A stretch of 64,000 bases of DNA from Trametopsis cervina (lineage: Eukaryota; Basidiomycota; Agaricomycetes; Polyporales; Irpicaceae), in the NCBI GenBank assembly GCA_022385755.1, contig MU278359.1:829714-893713 (forward strand), in the 5' to 3' direction. The translations under genes and the position numbers were made by a program. The notes beneath the pieces were generated by a model that was not told the origin of the DNA, searched no databases, and saw only the letters and a program-made list of their open reading frames with translations. This document shows, in pieces, positions 1 through 12,845 of this stretch (the stretch's first letter is position 1; every line of letters starts with the position of its first letter).

Positions 1-1
1 A

Positions 2-1213
2 TCTGACCCTACACCATCGGTTGCAACCCTGCCGCCCAAACCTAATGTTCCCATACCACCACCGAAGCCTCAACGAACGCATACCACTGGCATTACCCGC
101 ACGCCCGCGTTGTCTGCGTCCAATACACAAAGTGGCAGTAGGCCGGTTCAGAAAGCTATTGTTAACCATCAAGCACCACCCAGCTCGCAACAGCTCCTCC
201 CTGCTCCATCCAGCACTCAACACAGACGAACTAATGACTTGCCTGGTGTGGACACCCGCATGTCGCAATTGCACTGGCCCACGGATAAGGACGAAGACGA
301 GGCTTGGGTCACTACACCAAGGGAGGTTTTTGAACGCTCAGACCAGGTACATCGTAGTCCAACTCCGGAGCGACGATACGACCGTTACTCGCCGCCCCCG
401 GAAAACCAAGGGTCTCGTGACCTATACCATCGCCCAGAACCTTCATATCTTCCTCTAGGTAGAAAACGAATGCGCGAGGACGACCAAGATAGATCAGTAG
501 TCAGGCGGCCCCGATACAGCGATACTGGTTGCCGTAGCGTGAGCCCGCATCGCCAAAGACGCGCCCCTCCACCTGATGTCAGAAGAGATCGAGCATACAC
601 GCCACCGTTGCCCATACGTCCCAGTCCGCCGTCCTACGTTGCTCGATCGCCCTCGTTGACTTTGCGCTACTTGCCGAGTCCCAATTCTCCCCCTCCCTCC
701 AATCCCCCGCGACTGCCTTCACCTCGCGCAGTGAGGCGATCTCCCGATTGGGATGCACCACGCGTTCCTACCCGAGCACCTCAATTGTCTCCACGCCAGC
801 CGATAGAAGATAGCTATAATCAGACCTTCGCTGATCGGACCCATCCGTCACCCTATAGCACGCAGACTGAAGAGACTCGCAGGCCAGCCACAGGGAAACG
901 AGGAACGCAAGTTCGAGGCAATCAATCACCCGTTCGTCGGTATGATGCTCCTTCAGTTGTAGGCGAGCATAACCGAGACGGTGGTCGAGGCCACGATCTA
1001 TTATCACGGATGAGCGACAGACGCCCTCCCGCGAACGAATCCGACCCGGTACCTACGGAGTATACATCCTCTCGACGTGGTAATGGTAGGGGGCCAAGGG
1101 GGAAGAACGCACCTTCCTCAAGAGGGGGCCGAGGGAGCTCAAACCGTACGCTTTCCGATAGGCTCCAAGGAGGAACTGGCAACATGGACCTTCAGTCACG
1201 TATTCGCCTTTAA
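2..1213 (+). CDS. 3' part of an Arg/Ser/Pro-rich, RG-rich disordered protein (5' truncated by window edge)
   Basis: The frame is open from base 2 to the TAA at 1211-1213, so the true start lies left of the window and about 403 residues are visible. Composition is dominated by Pro, Arg, Ser and Asp, with many SP and RR pairs. The last ~60 residues hold an RG/GR-rich stretch (SRRGNGRGPRGK, SSRGGRGSSN) and the protein ends in DLQSRIRL. No globular domain is visible. RG-rich, SR-like tails are common in nuclear RNA-binding or mRNA-processing proteins, so an RNA-related role is a guess from composition only. The Met at 110 is probably internal because the frame continues upstream without a stop. 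The gene is convergent with the BAR gene that follows. Confidence 0.6.
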   Translation, partial: SDPTPSVATLPPKPNVPIPPPKPQRTHTTGITRTPALSASNTQSGSRPVQKAIVNHQAPPSSQQLLPAPSSTQHRRTNDLPGVDTRMSQLHWPTDKDEDEAWVTTPREVFERSDQVHRSPTPERRYDRYSPPPENQGSRDLYHRPEPSYLPLGRKRMREDDQDRSVVRRPRYSDTGCRSVSPHRQRRAPPPDVRRDRAYTPPLPIRPSPPSYVARSPSLTLRYLPSPNSPPPSNPPRLPSPRAVRRSPDWDAPRVPTRAPQLSPRQPIEDSYNQTFADRTHPSPYSTQTEETRRPATGKRGTQVRGNQSPVRRYDAPSVVGEHNRDGGRGHDLLSRMSDRRPPANESDPVPTEYTSSRRGNGRGPRGKNAPSSRGGRGSSNRTLSDRLQGGTGNMDLQSRIRL

Positions 1214-1242
1214 GGCCATACGCGTTGTGCCTCCCAGGTTAC

Positions 1243-1248
1243 AATAAA
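1243..1248 (+). terminator. Candidate polyadenylation signal
   Basis: An AATAAA hexamer lies 30 bases after the stop codon of the RG-rich protein gene, in the 240-base gap between two convergent genes. The position is right for 3' end formation, but a single hexamer is weak evidence. Confidence 0.4.
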
Positions 1249-1453
1249 GTACTGTAATCAACCACCTTATTAAACCTTCAACTTCGTGTTAGGTATTTTC
1301 TTTACGTCCTCCGGAGGCTTAGCTTGTCTTTACCATGTTAGGACATCGCATGAGCGAGGCAAACACCTAAGATAGAGCGGGGTAATAACCATCGTACATG
1401 CCGCGCTGCTATAATACAATCCAAGATCGTTCCTCTGAAAATACAGATCATCC

Positions 1454-2735
1454 TTAACTGGCACCGCAGATAGACAGCTCCCTCATTTCCTGTAACACAC
1501 CCTCAACCTATCGAACGTAAGCACAATAATATCTGACGGGGCTATTCGGCACACCAACCTGTGCATCCAATTGGCCCGCAGCATAATCATCCCGAACGCT
1601 ATCAGCGAAATACCTGATCAAATAATTTAGCTACACAGAGAATGCGCGAATAGCAGGCGTCACGCACCTCTGCACACCGCTGAGCTTGTCATATCCCTCT
1701 TCTGCGAATTTGCACTGCATTCTGATCATGGCTTCGAAACTCGGATCAAAGAATGGCACTCGGAGGTCGAGCAGCTGAGGAAGCTCAGTGATTAGCTGCT
1801 CATTCATATAGTCAAAGACTTCTTTGGCTTCGTCGTGTTCTTGTTGTGCCTGAAGCTCACGCGTGAGTCAACCGAATAGTGATTTGGCTTCCATAAGTAC
1901 CTTAGGGAGCTTGGTTGGGTCTTCGCTAGGTTTGTTTATGAGCTTGTTCAGCCGGCTCCTCGCGGCATCGTAGTCCAGAAGCTAAAGATGAAGAAGTTGA
2001 GCAGTGAAAGCTCGATATGTGCGCATACTCGCACACCTTCTTATTGCGCTTTGCGATCTGTTCGTTGATGACAGGGAAATAAGCATTCATCTTGCCGAGC
2101 GGTTCCATGATAGTGGTGCGGTACGGGGCTTCCTGGCAATATATCGGGGTCGGCTTCAGCTATTGACAACAAGTCATCGCAACGCACCATTTCTCGTGAA
2201 ATTCCAGTATCCAACTCTTCCACCGCCCTCTTGTACGCATGCGCAGCCATAGCACTTTCGGATGTCTTGTCCGCTGCACCGTAGAAGACGTCGATCGTAT
2301 CAGCCAAGCGAGCTTGCGCAGCGGTCATCGCTTGAGATAGATACCGCTTCAGAATGGTATAATAGGGCATTTGAAATGGTTTACATACCTCGCATAGCGT
2401 CCATGTAGCCCTTGCTGTCTTTCTGTAGCGCTTGGCATTCCTTCTCATAACTGTGCGCTAGGTTCAGCTCCACACGCTATTTGCGCGCGACAGATGTGCG
2501 TACGTTTTGTATCTGGCTTCTTCATCTGCAAACTCCCTGTCCACTGTACGCTCTATTTGACCAGTCTTTTGCAGGAGCTAGCGTGGAGGTATGAGATCGT
2601 GAGATAAACTGTAGTCACGAGTATGCATTACCGTAGTCCCTGCGCGGTTCACAGACTTCTTGAATCTATGCAGTAGTCATATATCATCGCAACATATGTG
2701 AATCTTCTGTATTGTGCTCACCCTGCCCAACTCAT
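1454..2735 (-). CDS. hob3: BAR-domain protein, Rvs161/Hob3 type
   Basis: An N-BAR protein that binds and bends membranes and works in endocytosis and actin organisation; in yeasts it pairs with the Rvs167/Hob1 partner. I assemble ten exons: 2735-2722, 2665-2632, 2577-2504, 2450-2389, 2330-2188, 2132-2037, 1981-1901, 1849-1668, 1613-1559 and 1507-1454. The introns are 51-58 nt and all have GT..AG borders. Together they give 264 aa, the usual length of the family. The product starts MSWAGFKKSVNRAG, carries TVDREFADEEARYK, then DTIDVFYGAADK, LLDYDAARSRL, LPQLLDLRVPFFDPSFEA and ends GVLQEMRELSICGAS, all hallmarks of Hob3/Rvs161. There is no SH3 domain, which separates it from Rvs167. A TGA that seems to break the frame near 1872 lies inside the seventh intron (1900-1850), so the gene is intact. 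Confidence 0.93.
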
Positions 2736-4816
2736 GCTAGTGGATTTGTGGAGAAACGAGGTGGCTGCTACCCAAGGCTCTGAGCCGGTGCCGCACATAC
2801 TTACTCGGCATCTACCGGGAGCCCAATAAGGCAAATAATAATGACCTTACAATAAGTTCGCCAATGAACACTGCCGTTACACCGTGTCGTCTTCATCTCA
2901 ATACACTCCTATATCGAGCTCTTCCCGGTAGCCCTTGGCGAGGATGTTATGACTAGATTCTAGATGCGAGGCCGCTACCAACACTTTGTTCGGTCAGGAA
3001 GACAGCCGTGTCAATAATATGAACTGACACAGGTATGCATGTATCCATTCACTTAATTTCTGGGTCGTGAAAGTAGAGATATACAGGAGTTCACCTCCTA
3101 CTTAAATTTACTTATAGGCTGACTGGGCGTAGGCAACACCACTCTTCCGCGCTGAACCGAAGGTCATTGACCCAAAGGAGCGATGTGGAATACCTCCTGA
3201 AACTTAACAGCCGGCTGAATGGTTAGAACGCAGACTGAACATTGGTGCTCAAACCTCTGCGCAATAGGAATCAAAGTCTGAAATGCAATATCCTTATCCG
3301 ATTCAAACACAGACCGGCGGTGAGATACAGCAATTCTAATCATTACACTGCGTGTGTCTCTTGCCGATCAGAGGCCAATTACGATGCGGGAAGTTTCAGC
3401 AAAATTCCCCGCAGGCCACCAGCATACCTTGCCGCCTCCGGAAGAACGGCCGTTTTCTATTCGCTTGGCTGGTGTTTATCTGGAAACGTTCTTTATACGG
3501 TAGCATGGTCTAGATCAAAATCAAACTCGCTATGATCGTTTGGCCGGCTATGAAGATTGTGGTCTCATTCGCGTCGCTGTGCCTAATGTGACTAGCGCAT
3601 TTGTGGCCAATCATACAACGGGATTGTGTGAGAATGGCGACTACGCACAGTACATCTTGCTTACCTACAATTGCCAAAATGTGTTACTCTCAAGCCGAGC
3701 AGTTGAAAACTAAAACTTTGATAAGTGACATGCGCGACGAGTGCGATGCAGCGATGTTCCAGTAGAAGACGAGTTTTCTCAACAGATTCCGTGCTACCAG
3801 GCCGTCGGCAGTCTGGGGATTATGGGAGCGTGTACAGTAGTGCCGTCAGCGTGCTCTGATCCCCAGGTCACAGCAGTCGCGTGCTTCAAAAGGTATCAGT
3901 GGGCAGAAGTTGCAGCTTTTATTAACACAAAAAACCAGAGCAAGGAAAGAAGGGTTTAATTGTAACACAGGGATGAAAACCTGGGCAGATGTGTGCGCTG
4001 GTACAACTTCTTGTGTGTAGGCGCGTGGCTTAGAGTTAGGCGCGCGAGCTGTCAAGTCGTGGTAGCACGGAGTCAGGTAATAATGACTGACAATTTACAG
4101 GAGGATGGAGAGACAAATAGATCTCGTGGACACCTCGTGGTTTCTCCGAACAGATTGTGGGTTTGTACACGAGCCCAAGCTGTGAGGAAGACTGCCGCAC
4201 GTATCGCTCATGCCCATCTATCATAGTGCGAATTTCATAGGGCGAGATGCACGTGCATGTCCGTCAGATCAGAGTGGTTCCCTGCGTTGCATGGATAGGG
4301 TTCTTGCAGCAGCCAGGCAACCGTGAGGAAAACACAGTAGTATCGTGCTTGGCCGGATGGTTTATTGAGTTGAACAGCACACCAGCTTGACATCTCTTGG
4401 TATCCGTTACCGCCACGTCGACGGATCTCATTTTCATTTGAAGTTTGCAGCAGACCAGTAGTCCGTTAAGCTATCCAAGCCATCGAGGGTGCTCGAGTCG
4501 AGAGGCATAACAACGGGTCAATGGGCGTCTGATCTCGATGCGTTTCAGATCCACGTGGCCTCCCTTATGCTCGATGTGGCAAACGGCGTGACAGCAGGTG
4601 ACATGTCCGTCACTCGAAACTAGTGGACGACCGTCCTCTCTCTACCAGAACATGGCCTTGTTCTCTGCTTCGTCGTCGACCACGACCTGACGGCTCTTCC
4701 GACATCGTTGGAAAGACTCCTACTGTTATCTACAAGTGACCGTCTACCTGCTCTACTCACAGTCGCGGCTCCAGCGTCCTACGGCGACCTCTACTTTGCC
4801 AGGCGAGTAGCCCTCG
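2736..4816. other. Intergenic region between two divergent genes
   Basis: About 2.1 kb between the BAR gene start and the next plus-strand gene. It must hold both promoters. Short open frames are present (for example 3242-3535 and 3993-4226 on +), but none has a recognisable domain, convincing splice structure or codon pattern. I see no gene, tRNA or repeat here. Confidence 0.5.
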
Positions 4817-7800
4817 ATGTTTATATCAAAACGCGAGAGACCCCCGGACAAATCAATTGCGAACAAATTTTCCGCAACAGCCTACCAGCGTACCAGTATT
4901 CCTCCTATCAGTGTTGTCCCCCTAGGACTCAACAGTACCTCTGCACAACGACGAGCTCCTCTTGCACCGCTTGATCCTCAACTTGCCTCTCAATCCGCCC
5001 TTGACGACCAAATGCCCTCATCTACGACGAGCCCTGCCTCTCATGTTGATCAATCTCAGCTGCTGGACTCATCTCGCGATGGAGATGCAGCCCGTGCTGC
5101 CATAGGTCGCCAGATCGTCGCTCGGCCTCATGAAGAGGACGCGGATTCCAGTTCTCAGACTGCAAGGAGGCGCTCGCTTTCTGGCCAGTACGTCCGGTCG
5201 CTCAATGAACTGGTTATGTCGGTTGATATTGACCGATTCTTCTGATATCTAGCACCAGCTCAGTCAGATCGTTGCCTTATCCTCCTCCCCGCACAGCCCA
5301 ACGTCGACCCAGCAATACGCCATCAAATTCCTCGTCCTCTAGTCGTCGCCCGTCAATCCCGGGCCATCAACATTCCTCACAAAACGTTCCTCCGACAGTG
5401 CCAAGCCCTCCTTTGCAAGCTGCTACCTCAATTGTAGACTCCTTCTATGCGCACGATGATTTATATTCTGGGCTGTCGACATTCACATTTGGGGCCGTCA
5501 GGACTAGTCCATCTCAAGCAATGGACACTTCTGACATGATCAGTCCTCTCTCCCGCGTTTCTGGCAGTGGCAGCGCAGATCGGACGCCACGCCCATCCAT
5601 CTCGGCCGCCTCCGGTGGCAGGCGAAAGTCGCACTCTAACAAAGTGAGCGATCCTGCTGAAGGTGACGACGAATATGAGGACGAAGATGATGATGTAAGA
5701 GGGAAAAGTCGTTCGAAGATGCGGGCCATCGACGACGGTACACGGCGTCCGTCACTGCCTACGAATTCCTTAGTGCCAGCCCCATCGACTGTCCTAACGA
5801 CGGCTTCTGCATCCCCCATTTCGTCGAACACGGAGAGTGGTGAATCCCCAATAGATCTGTCCGGTCAGAGTCAGGAGAGCGAGCTTGAGTCTTCCGAGCC
5901 AGAGGGTGAGGAAACCGAGGCTGCAGAGTTCGATACGGACGTCGAGTTAGATCTCCCTCACGGCAACCATGGTAGGTCGATGGACCCGCCTGTGTCAGAT
6001 GCTGCGTCCCAACGAACCTTCGGCGCCGGGAGTTTTGACCACTACGGTTACTGGCAACCCACCAATGATGACGATGAACTTGCTGCACGAGAAGAAGACT
6101 ACGAGGACGAAGAAGAAGAAGTTGGATCCATCTCCCCCGTCACTTTTAGGCATGAGGATGAAGAGGGATACGATGATGGCGATCGACCTCTCCCATCTTT
6201 GGCTGCGAATAGCTCTCGGAGAGGGAGCGTGCCATGGGAAACGCTCACTCCCCGTATTACGCCGACGGGTCGCGAACGGGAAGACAGTGTTGCGACGATT
6301 GGCCCACGAGGAAGTAAGAGCGTGGATGATTTGGCCGCAGCTAGTGTGGAAACTGTTCAACCTCAGGCTCGGAGGGATAGCCGGAATGTCGAGCTTCAAC
6401 CGTCTTCGCCGCTACCAGGCAGTGGCCCAGCAGATACTGAATTTCAGTACGGACCGTATGACCTCAACTATATTCTATCTGGTGTCGAGTCTCGCAAATC
6501 GTGGTCTTCCGGTGCATCATCGTATGTTCAGCCTACAGCCCGTCGGGGCGAGGGTGATCTCAACTCTGCAATTGCTCCCTGGGACACGGAGCTATTTAGG
6601 AGCGGTAGACGGCCTAGCACTGTCACAGTTGGTAGCAGTGAAGATGCTTTCACAAGGCACATACGAGCATTGGATCCCGATTACAACGAGAGAGAGGGAC
6701 GATGGAGCTTCAAGAAGGAGTCCACGGATGGACGCGGTCCACATCGAATGCAGTTAGCCGCTTCCTCCACAAACCAGGCACCTGCCGGTCCCAGCTCGCA
6801 CACTATGATGCCCCAGACGCAGGAGATGTGGAGACAAGAATTTGTTGGCAGATACAAAGTGGATCGTCTAAGACTACCAAGTATGTACAGTTTCGTTGGT
6901 TTTGGTGGGATCCTCGTGCTAATTTACTACCCACTAGCGGATGCTCGAGCACAAGACAAGGGGCCTCAGCAACGTTTGCACGTTCGCCACATCCCGGACC
7001 CGTATCTGCGAAGCGGGGTTCGCGGGGGGCCGCACGCTGTCATCCATAAGCACTCGAAAGTCGTTGCCTTCTCCATTTTCAGGCACAACAATGTACTTCC
7101 TCCCCATGCCCGAAAGGATGCACGCACACCGTTTGACCGGAGCGGGGGAATTCTGCTTGCTAACAAGAGGGTTCAAGAAGCATATACCAGCACACATACC
7201 ACAAGCAGGCTTAATTCTCACGGGCTACTCGCTGATTCTGATGCCAGAGGACTTGACGGTACTACTATCGTTGGTTCAACGGTCACAACTTCTCACCATA
7301 GCCGGCCCTCAACTCCGGGAAGCAGCGATACCAATGCTTTACCGTTCGCTTCCGGTGCTCTTCGTGCCAGTGCTTCTCCCCCACCCCCCAAAGAGAGTCT
7401 CGACGGCACTGTGGTCTCCACATCCTTCACTGCTATCTCGCTCGAAAGCGCAGGCAGCAGCAGCGACCATTCTGTGGCCTCTGTACCTGTATCTTCTCTC
7501 AAGACCCGTTCATCGACTCTATTCAGCCAGCCAGGACGTTCTAGTAGCTCCTCTCGTCGCAACTCTATCGATACAGACGACAGTGATTCACCTCCTCGCA
7601 CTTCCCACGCCGAGGCTTTCGCGACCGTCGACTCAAGCTATTTTGAGCTCATGCGCGCCCGTACAACCCCTCGCCACACTGAGGAATCTCAATCCAGTTC
7701 TCGTTTGTCGGCTTTCCGCAAATTCTTTGGGCCTCAGAGAGGCCATTCGTCGCACGGTACCAGTTCCCCATCTGCGCCACGCGAAGGAAACTACAATCCG

Positions 7801-8625
7801 CCATGGGTCGTTCTCGCTCCGCGGTCGAAGCAGGAGGAGTCGCAGCGCGTCATACAGAACCTCAATGAGTCCTTCCAAGACGTGGGTTTGCTGCCCGCCA
7901 ATTCAAGGTCGGGTGGCAGGAACAAGAGCCACAAAGGCAAAGCCCGCTCTGACCAGCGAGATCGCCAGACTGGTTCCATTCTGGAGAAGGTGCCTAAAGA
8001 CTCCTTGTACATGCTTTTGCCCTTGTGGCCTGGAGAGACAGATCCCGCGACCTCCAAGGTGCAAGTCGATCCCAGCTTGTACCAGCTTCGTGTTGAAGAT
8101 AGGCAATACTTGCTTGTGTATTACGTTCCCTTCGAGGAGAAGGATAAGGACAAGGCCGACCGTAATAAGAAACGATCAAGAGGCACCAAGATTCCTGGAT
8201 CAAATCCCTCCGGCTCTATCGTCGACGTACCCCTATTCTTACTTCGCAGTTTCCGCGTCAACGCTCGTTTAGTTTCCTACGACGATCTGCGCGGGACAGG
8301 AGTGCGAGTGCCGTCATACGGCCTCACCATCACTGGCTCAATGGCAGACGGGATGCGATATCTCCCTTCACCTTCCATCCGAGAACAACGCCTTGACGAA
8401 GTCGTCATTTGCCATTGCACCAGCCGTAACTCGGGCATGAAGTTCGATCCGGACGGACTGTCCAAGCTGGGCCTGTGTATGCCTACGGATACGCCCTCCG
8501 CGATGCAGATTCCCGACTCCGTCATACCTGAGCCAGAAGAAGCTGTCCTGACTCCCATCGGACGCGCGGCAGTTGAAATGGCCTGGCTCGGATGCATGGC
8601 AGTTACCAGCTTTGGTACAGTTTAA
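4817..8625 (+). CDS. Large Ser/Pro-rich protein with conserved-looking C-terminal region, function unknown
   Basis: Three predicted exons: 4817-5187, 5253-6880 and 6938-8625, giving about 1,228 aa. The second intron (6881-6937, GTATGT..CACTAG, 57 nt) is a multiple of three without a stop, so the frame reads through it; splicing removes a spurious hydrophobic stretch. The first acceptor could also be 5267. The N-terminal half is low complexity, with acidic runs (EDEDDD, EEDYEDEEEE) and Ser/Pro clusters. Denser, conserved-looking segments are YGPYDLNYILSGVESRKSW (about residue 490), WDTELFRSG, IRALDPDYNEREGRWSFKKE, MWRQEFVGRYKVDRL, and near the end LYMLLPLWPGETDP and RQYLLVYYVPFE. I do not recognise the family. 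The pattern of ordered blocks between disordered linkers suggests a regulatory or scaffold protein, which is inference only. Confidence 0.75.
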
Positions 8626-9176
8626 GGATGAAGAATGACTCTGTTATGATCTAATGTCCATTGTATCATGAGTTGGCCCCCACGCCGATTTCGTTACGCA
8701 GCGCTATACCCTTCATTTTGTATACAGTTGTTCTCTACATCTCAGTATATCTCAAGTCCTGTAGCTAGTTCCTTATCCTCGTTGGGATAGACTCTGCTTG
8801 TATTTCTCACTGGAATCTATAGTATTGTGCATACTACACCCTACAAATTCGAATGATGTATTATGATTGTGCTCCTAACTCGCCACGAATATTCGCAAGC
8901 AATAATTGACACCTTCGTATACGCTACGTCTGTGAGCCTGGCTTGACCTTCTCCAGATTCGCTGGCTTGTCCTCGATTTTGGATGCATGTCTGGCATGAA
9001 GGGTCGTGCTGCGCCCTGAGAAGTGGCGAACGTCTTATCACGGTACCAGAGTACTTGGCTGTGTCGTCCTCTTACACCAATAGCATGGATCTGACCCGAT
9101 AGCTCTAGTCTAGCATATAGCATCGTTTAATTAGACAACAAGCCTCCTGCGTTCTCGACTGATCATTAGAAATCTC
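8626..9176. other. Intergenic region between convergent genes
   Basis: About 550 bases between the 3' ends of the large plus-strand gene and COG5 on the minus strand. It is AT-richer than its surroundings. I see no supported gene. Confidence 0.5.
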
Positions 9177-12100
9177 TCATGAGCTCCCGTTATTAGCATT
9201 GGTAAGTACACTCCTGGCAAGCTGTACATACTCTACGGCGGCACTCGTATCTGTGCCTTCCGCTGCAGCAATCTGTTCCCAATGAGACAGACCAGTTTCT
9301 ACAAGACTCCACGCCTCCTCATCTGTATGTTCGTTTACCCAGCGCACATACTCTGCCTCCGCCCAGCCGTGCAGAGTATGCGGCAACGAGATCGGCGATC
9401 GTACGAGGATATGATGCAGGACAACTAGGGGAGGGAGACTAGTTGTGTGTTTGGGGGACGCAAGCAGGGCATTTTCGAGGAACAGGAGCGGCCTGTAAAG
9501 GAATCGTCAGCGGCAGACCAAAATACCAGTTGTTTGATGATTTACCGCATAGCACGAAGGCAACGGTACTCCTCCAGAGCGCCTCCCCAGTCACCGCCGC
9601 GTTTGGTCTGCGCTTTATCACTCATGAAGGCACTCAGTGCGAACTCAAGCTCAGTCATATCACTTGTCAACTGCAGCTTCCCTGTTTCTCCTAGGGGTTT
9701 GACAATTGAAGCGTGTAGGACAAATGTCTTGATGACATACTTCACGATGGACGTGAGCCTGTCACTGAACAGTCAGCTCCTGTGTGAAATACACGTCGGA
9801 TGACCGACCATTCTTTGCTGATCTCCGGTGTGTTGAACTGGCTGAGGACGTCCGTCTTGATGTACGACAATTTCTCTGAAAGATCCTTCATATAAGGACT
9901 GGCACCACCACCCATCGCGGCCATAGGATCCACGTTGTCGCTAAAATCCTGACGATGCAGTTTGGCTATGATGGCGCCAGTTTCTCTACGAATGGCGGCA
10001 AGCAATGGATCGACGATTCGTTCGAACGACTTTTTGATGTTCTGGAGACAGAAATAATAGCCACTATCGTGAGATGCGTGGGGTTGGAGGAATTCGTGCA
10101 CGTACAGCAATAGCGGTTTTGAGGATATTCACTACAACTTCCGGATACTCGCCTTGCAATTTCTCAAGCCCAGACCAACAATGCCATAAGCACGTCGCAA
10201 GCTGTCCATTGAGTACTTGTTGAGGGGTTGTAGCGGGTCCTGTGAGACTCAGAGCGGCACGCTCTCTGGATACCTATTGCGACTTTAAGTAAAATGTAGA
10301 ATAGGCAAGACGTGGGTATAGGCTGACTAGATTATCGGCCCGCGACACGAGGCCTTCCAGACTACTTGCTGCATACCTAGCGACAGCCTTGATAAGGAGT
10401 GGGTCAAATTTGGCGGAGTCAAGTTCATTGGTCACAGCTCGAGCGATGCCAAGTCCTTCGGTTTGACCAGGAGGCCCTCGGGTACCATTGACAAATGCCT
10501 GTGATATGGCTTCATTCAATCGATTAGAGGAGCGTGACAGGTATAGTGATTCAAAAGTCATTAATGCACGTAGCACAACGACGGTTTCAGGGCTGAGGCA
10601 ACAGTTAGAAATCGAGTTGCTATAGTTCACATGTGACGTACCTCTGATGCACTTGTGTATATTGTGTATCAGTGTGCACTGCGATCTTAGCGAAGAAGGA
10701 GTGAAACAGCCGTAGCAATCTCGGGTAACTTGCACTGAGCGTTTGTTGAAGGAAGCTGGAGCCTGGTATTGTAGGTTATGTGCAACGCCACGAGGATAGC
10801 AATCGAAGGTACCTTTCGTCGCATCTCGCACCTGCTTTTCTAATGACTGGCCGAGGGTGCTCCAGAACGTCGCACTCGGTTTATTCTCGATGACCTGTTA
10901 CAGCAAACGCGTTATACTGACCATTTTTGCATCGGAAGAACGGGCAGTTTATCTCACCTTCATAGCCTCATCCAAAAATACAACTTGCGACACCGCATCT
11001 TTCTTGACCAACAACACCTTCTCCAAGACGTACACCTTGATGCAACAATCTGCCATCTCTTCGATGAGCTGTTCCAGACTACTCCAGAGCGCGGCTTGCC
11101 ACTGCGGTGCGGTTACATTCGTCGGCTCCGTTCTGAATCGAGACTTGTACAATGGATTGGAAGATGTCGTCGTAGATGGGTCTTGGATACATTCAGCGGT
11201 GCAGTATAACAATAAAGAACGTATCCCAACTATTACCTTTGGCAGTGACCACCTTCGCTAAACGCGTAAGATCAAACGCATACTTGATTCGGCCGTCCAC
11301 GGCATCGCTGAGGTCGAGGACAAGGTTCTGCACTAAGTCTGGCAGGACGCGAAGGTTATGTGCTGTTTGAAGGGATGACGCTAGGAGACTTTGATTCTGG
11401 GAAATGCATCGTCCCTCAGAACGGGATCAACGCTGGGACAGAGATCACTGACATGTGTCTTTAGTCCATTTATGACCATCTGCTCCATGTCCGCTGTGAC
11501 CCTCTCACGGGCGTACTCAACATAGGGAAGATGTGTCGAGACGGCTGCGATAGACGAGAGGGGTACAGGGGCCGGATGATTCGCGCCTGCTTCTGTTACA
11601 TCCGGGGGCTCGAGGAGGGCACCTGCTTCAAGGGTCAGTGCCAGTCGCACCCAATAACAATGCGGTAAATATGAGACTAACTGACTCAGCTCAGCCAGAC
11701 TAAGAGCAGCCTTCGCAATAGCCCTTTCCTTATCGTCCTCCTCGTTCAGGGTGGCCCCGGTTCCTGCCAACGTGCTGATCGAGTCGATACTCGCCCGCCC
11801 CGCTTCGACAACTGGTTTGTCACCGTCCAAGGATGTCTTGCTGTCGGAAGCTGATGGTGTATTGTCACCTGCCCGGTCCATCTCTGCCAGCTGGAGCTGC
11901 AGTCGTTTGGTAAGGACTACGAAGCGGGACGTCCGACGGAGAATGTCTGAGGCTTGTTGCAGCCGCTCGAGGCGGGTGACGTGCGACGAGAGTGTTTGAT
12001 ACGGAGTGCGGATTTTTGCTCGCAGCCTGAAGAGATGATGTGAGCGGCTTCAGATTAGATGTAGGCATATTTCGCTACAACATACTTGTCGAGCGAACCA

Positions 12101-12595
12101 TCCAATTCTTGTAGTCCACCCTTTACGGACGAAAGGGAGCCTTCAAGCTCAGTCACACCCGCAGCCTGAACAAGAAGGTGCTCATGATGTACGGTAACCT
12201 ATGCACGAACATCGTTCTTCAGCTGTCCCTGAGGGGAAGAGTCGCTTCTCAACGAAACCGCTTGATCTACTCACCACATTCTTCAGCTGCTTCTCTACAT
12301 CCTCAATGTTGTAGGTCAGCTTTGAGATTGCAACGGATATATCCTCAGCATCTGTACCCCCGCCAGATCCAATTGTTCTCAGGACACTTGATGCTTTCGT
12401 ATTGGCGACTTTGCTCGATGCCGCGGCGCCAGATGCACCCCCAGACGGGTATGCCTCTCCAGCTAGGATGGCATTAGCATACTCATTCGCGTCAAAATCT
12501 GCTGCCGCAAACGCTGCGTAGTCTGAATTTTCATAATCTCAGAGTAAGCGTGAGGTAGTCGAGAGAGCTGTGTCTATATGAGACGGACCTGACAT
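9177..12595 (-). CDS. cog5: Conserved oligomeric Golgi complex subunit 5
   Basis: Subunit of the COG tethering complex, which captures retrograde vesicles at the Golgi. The gene is split by many short introns (about a dozen exons). Family landmarks appear in order on the minus strand. The N-terminus reads MSDYENSDYAAF then NEYANAILAGEAYPSG (12,595 to ~12,450). Next come DISVAISKLTYNIEDVEKQL and a coiled-coil region near 12,000-12,150. A middle part carries YVEYARERVTADMEQMV (~11,500). Then come TVVVLRALMTFESLYLS (~10,550) and VDPLLAAIRRETGAIIAKLH (~9,990). The C-terminus has ASIVKPLGETGKLQLTSDM (~9,700), PLLFLEN and WAEAEYVRWVNEHTDEEAW before the stop at 9,177-9,179. An in-frame ATG at 12,631 could add 12 residues; I prefer 12,595 because it gives MSDY. 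An intron of 66 nt around 11,620-11,685 is a multiple of three and reads through. Confidence 0.9.
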
Positions 12596-12845
12596 GCGGA
12601 GGAATGAACAGGTCGAATCACGAGCGCCCATAATAGATGCAAGCGTAGTGCACGTGATATGATCGCTTCAGATCCAATCGGGTTATCACAGTAAAGGAGG
12701 GGTTAGGCTAGGTTGCGTGCGCCTAACCATGAATGCATGCAGTATGCATGAACGAATTCAAGTTGGGCAGTATACTGTAGCACTACTGTATACCTTGCGG
12801 AGGTTCACGCCTGGCAATCGAACGGAAATAAGATGGTTTCGTAAA

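Noticed and set aside
1850..1900. In-frame TGA in the BAR gene, first read as a pseudogene mark
   Set aside because: A 51-nt GT..AG intron covers the stop, and splicing gives the normal family sequence and a total length of 264 aa.
4708..4974. Plus-strand frame starting MERLLLLSTSDRL as an alternative start of the large gene
   Set aside because: It is in a different frame from the long coding exons and no splice joins it in phase.
6881..6937. Apparent membrane segment in the large Ser/Pro-rich protein
   Set aside because: The hydrophobic stretch comes from a 57-nt read-through intron with a good GTATGT donor and a CTAAT-like branch site.
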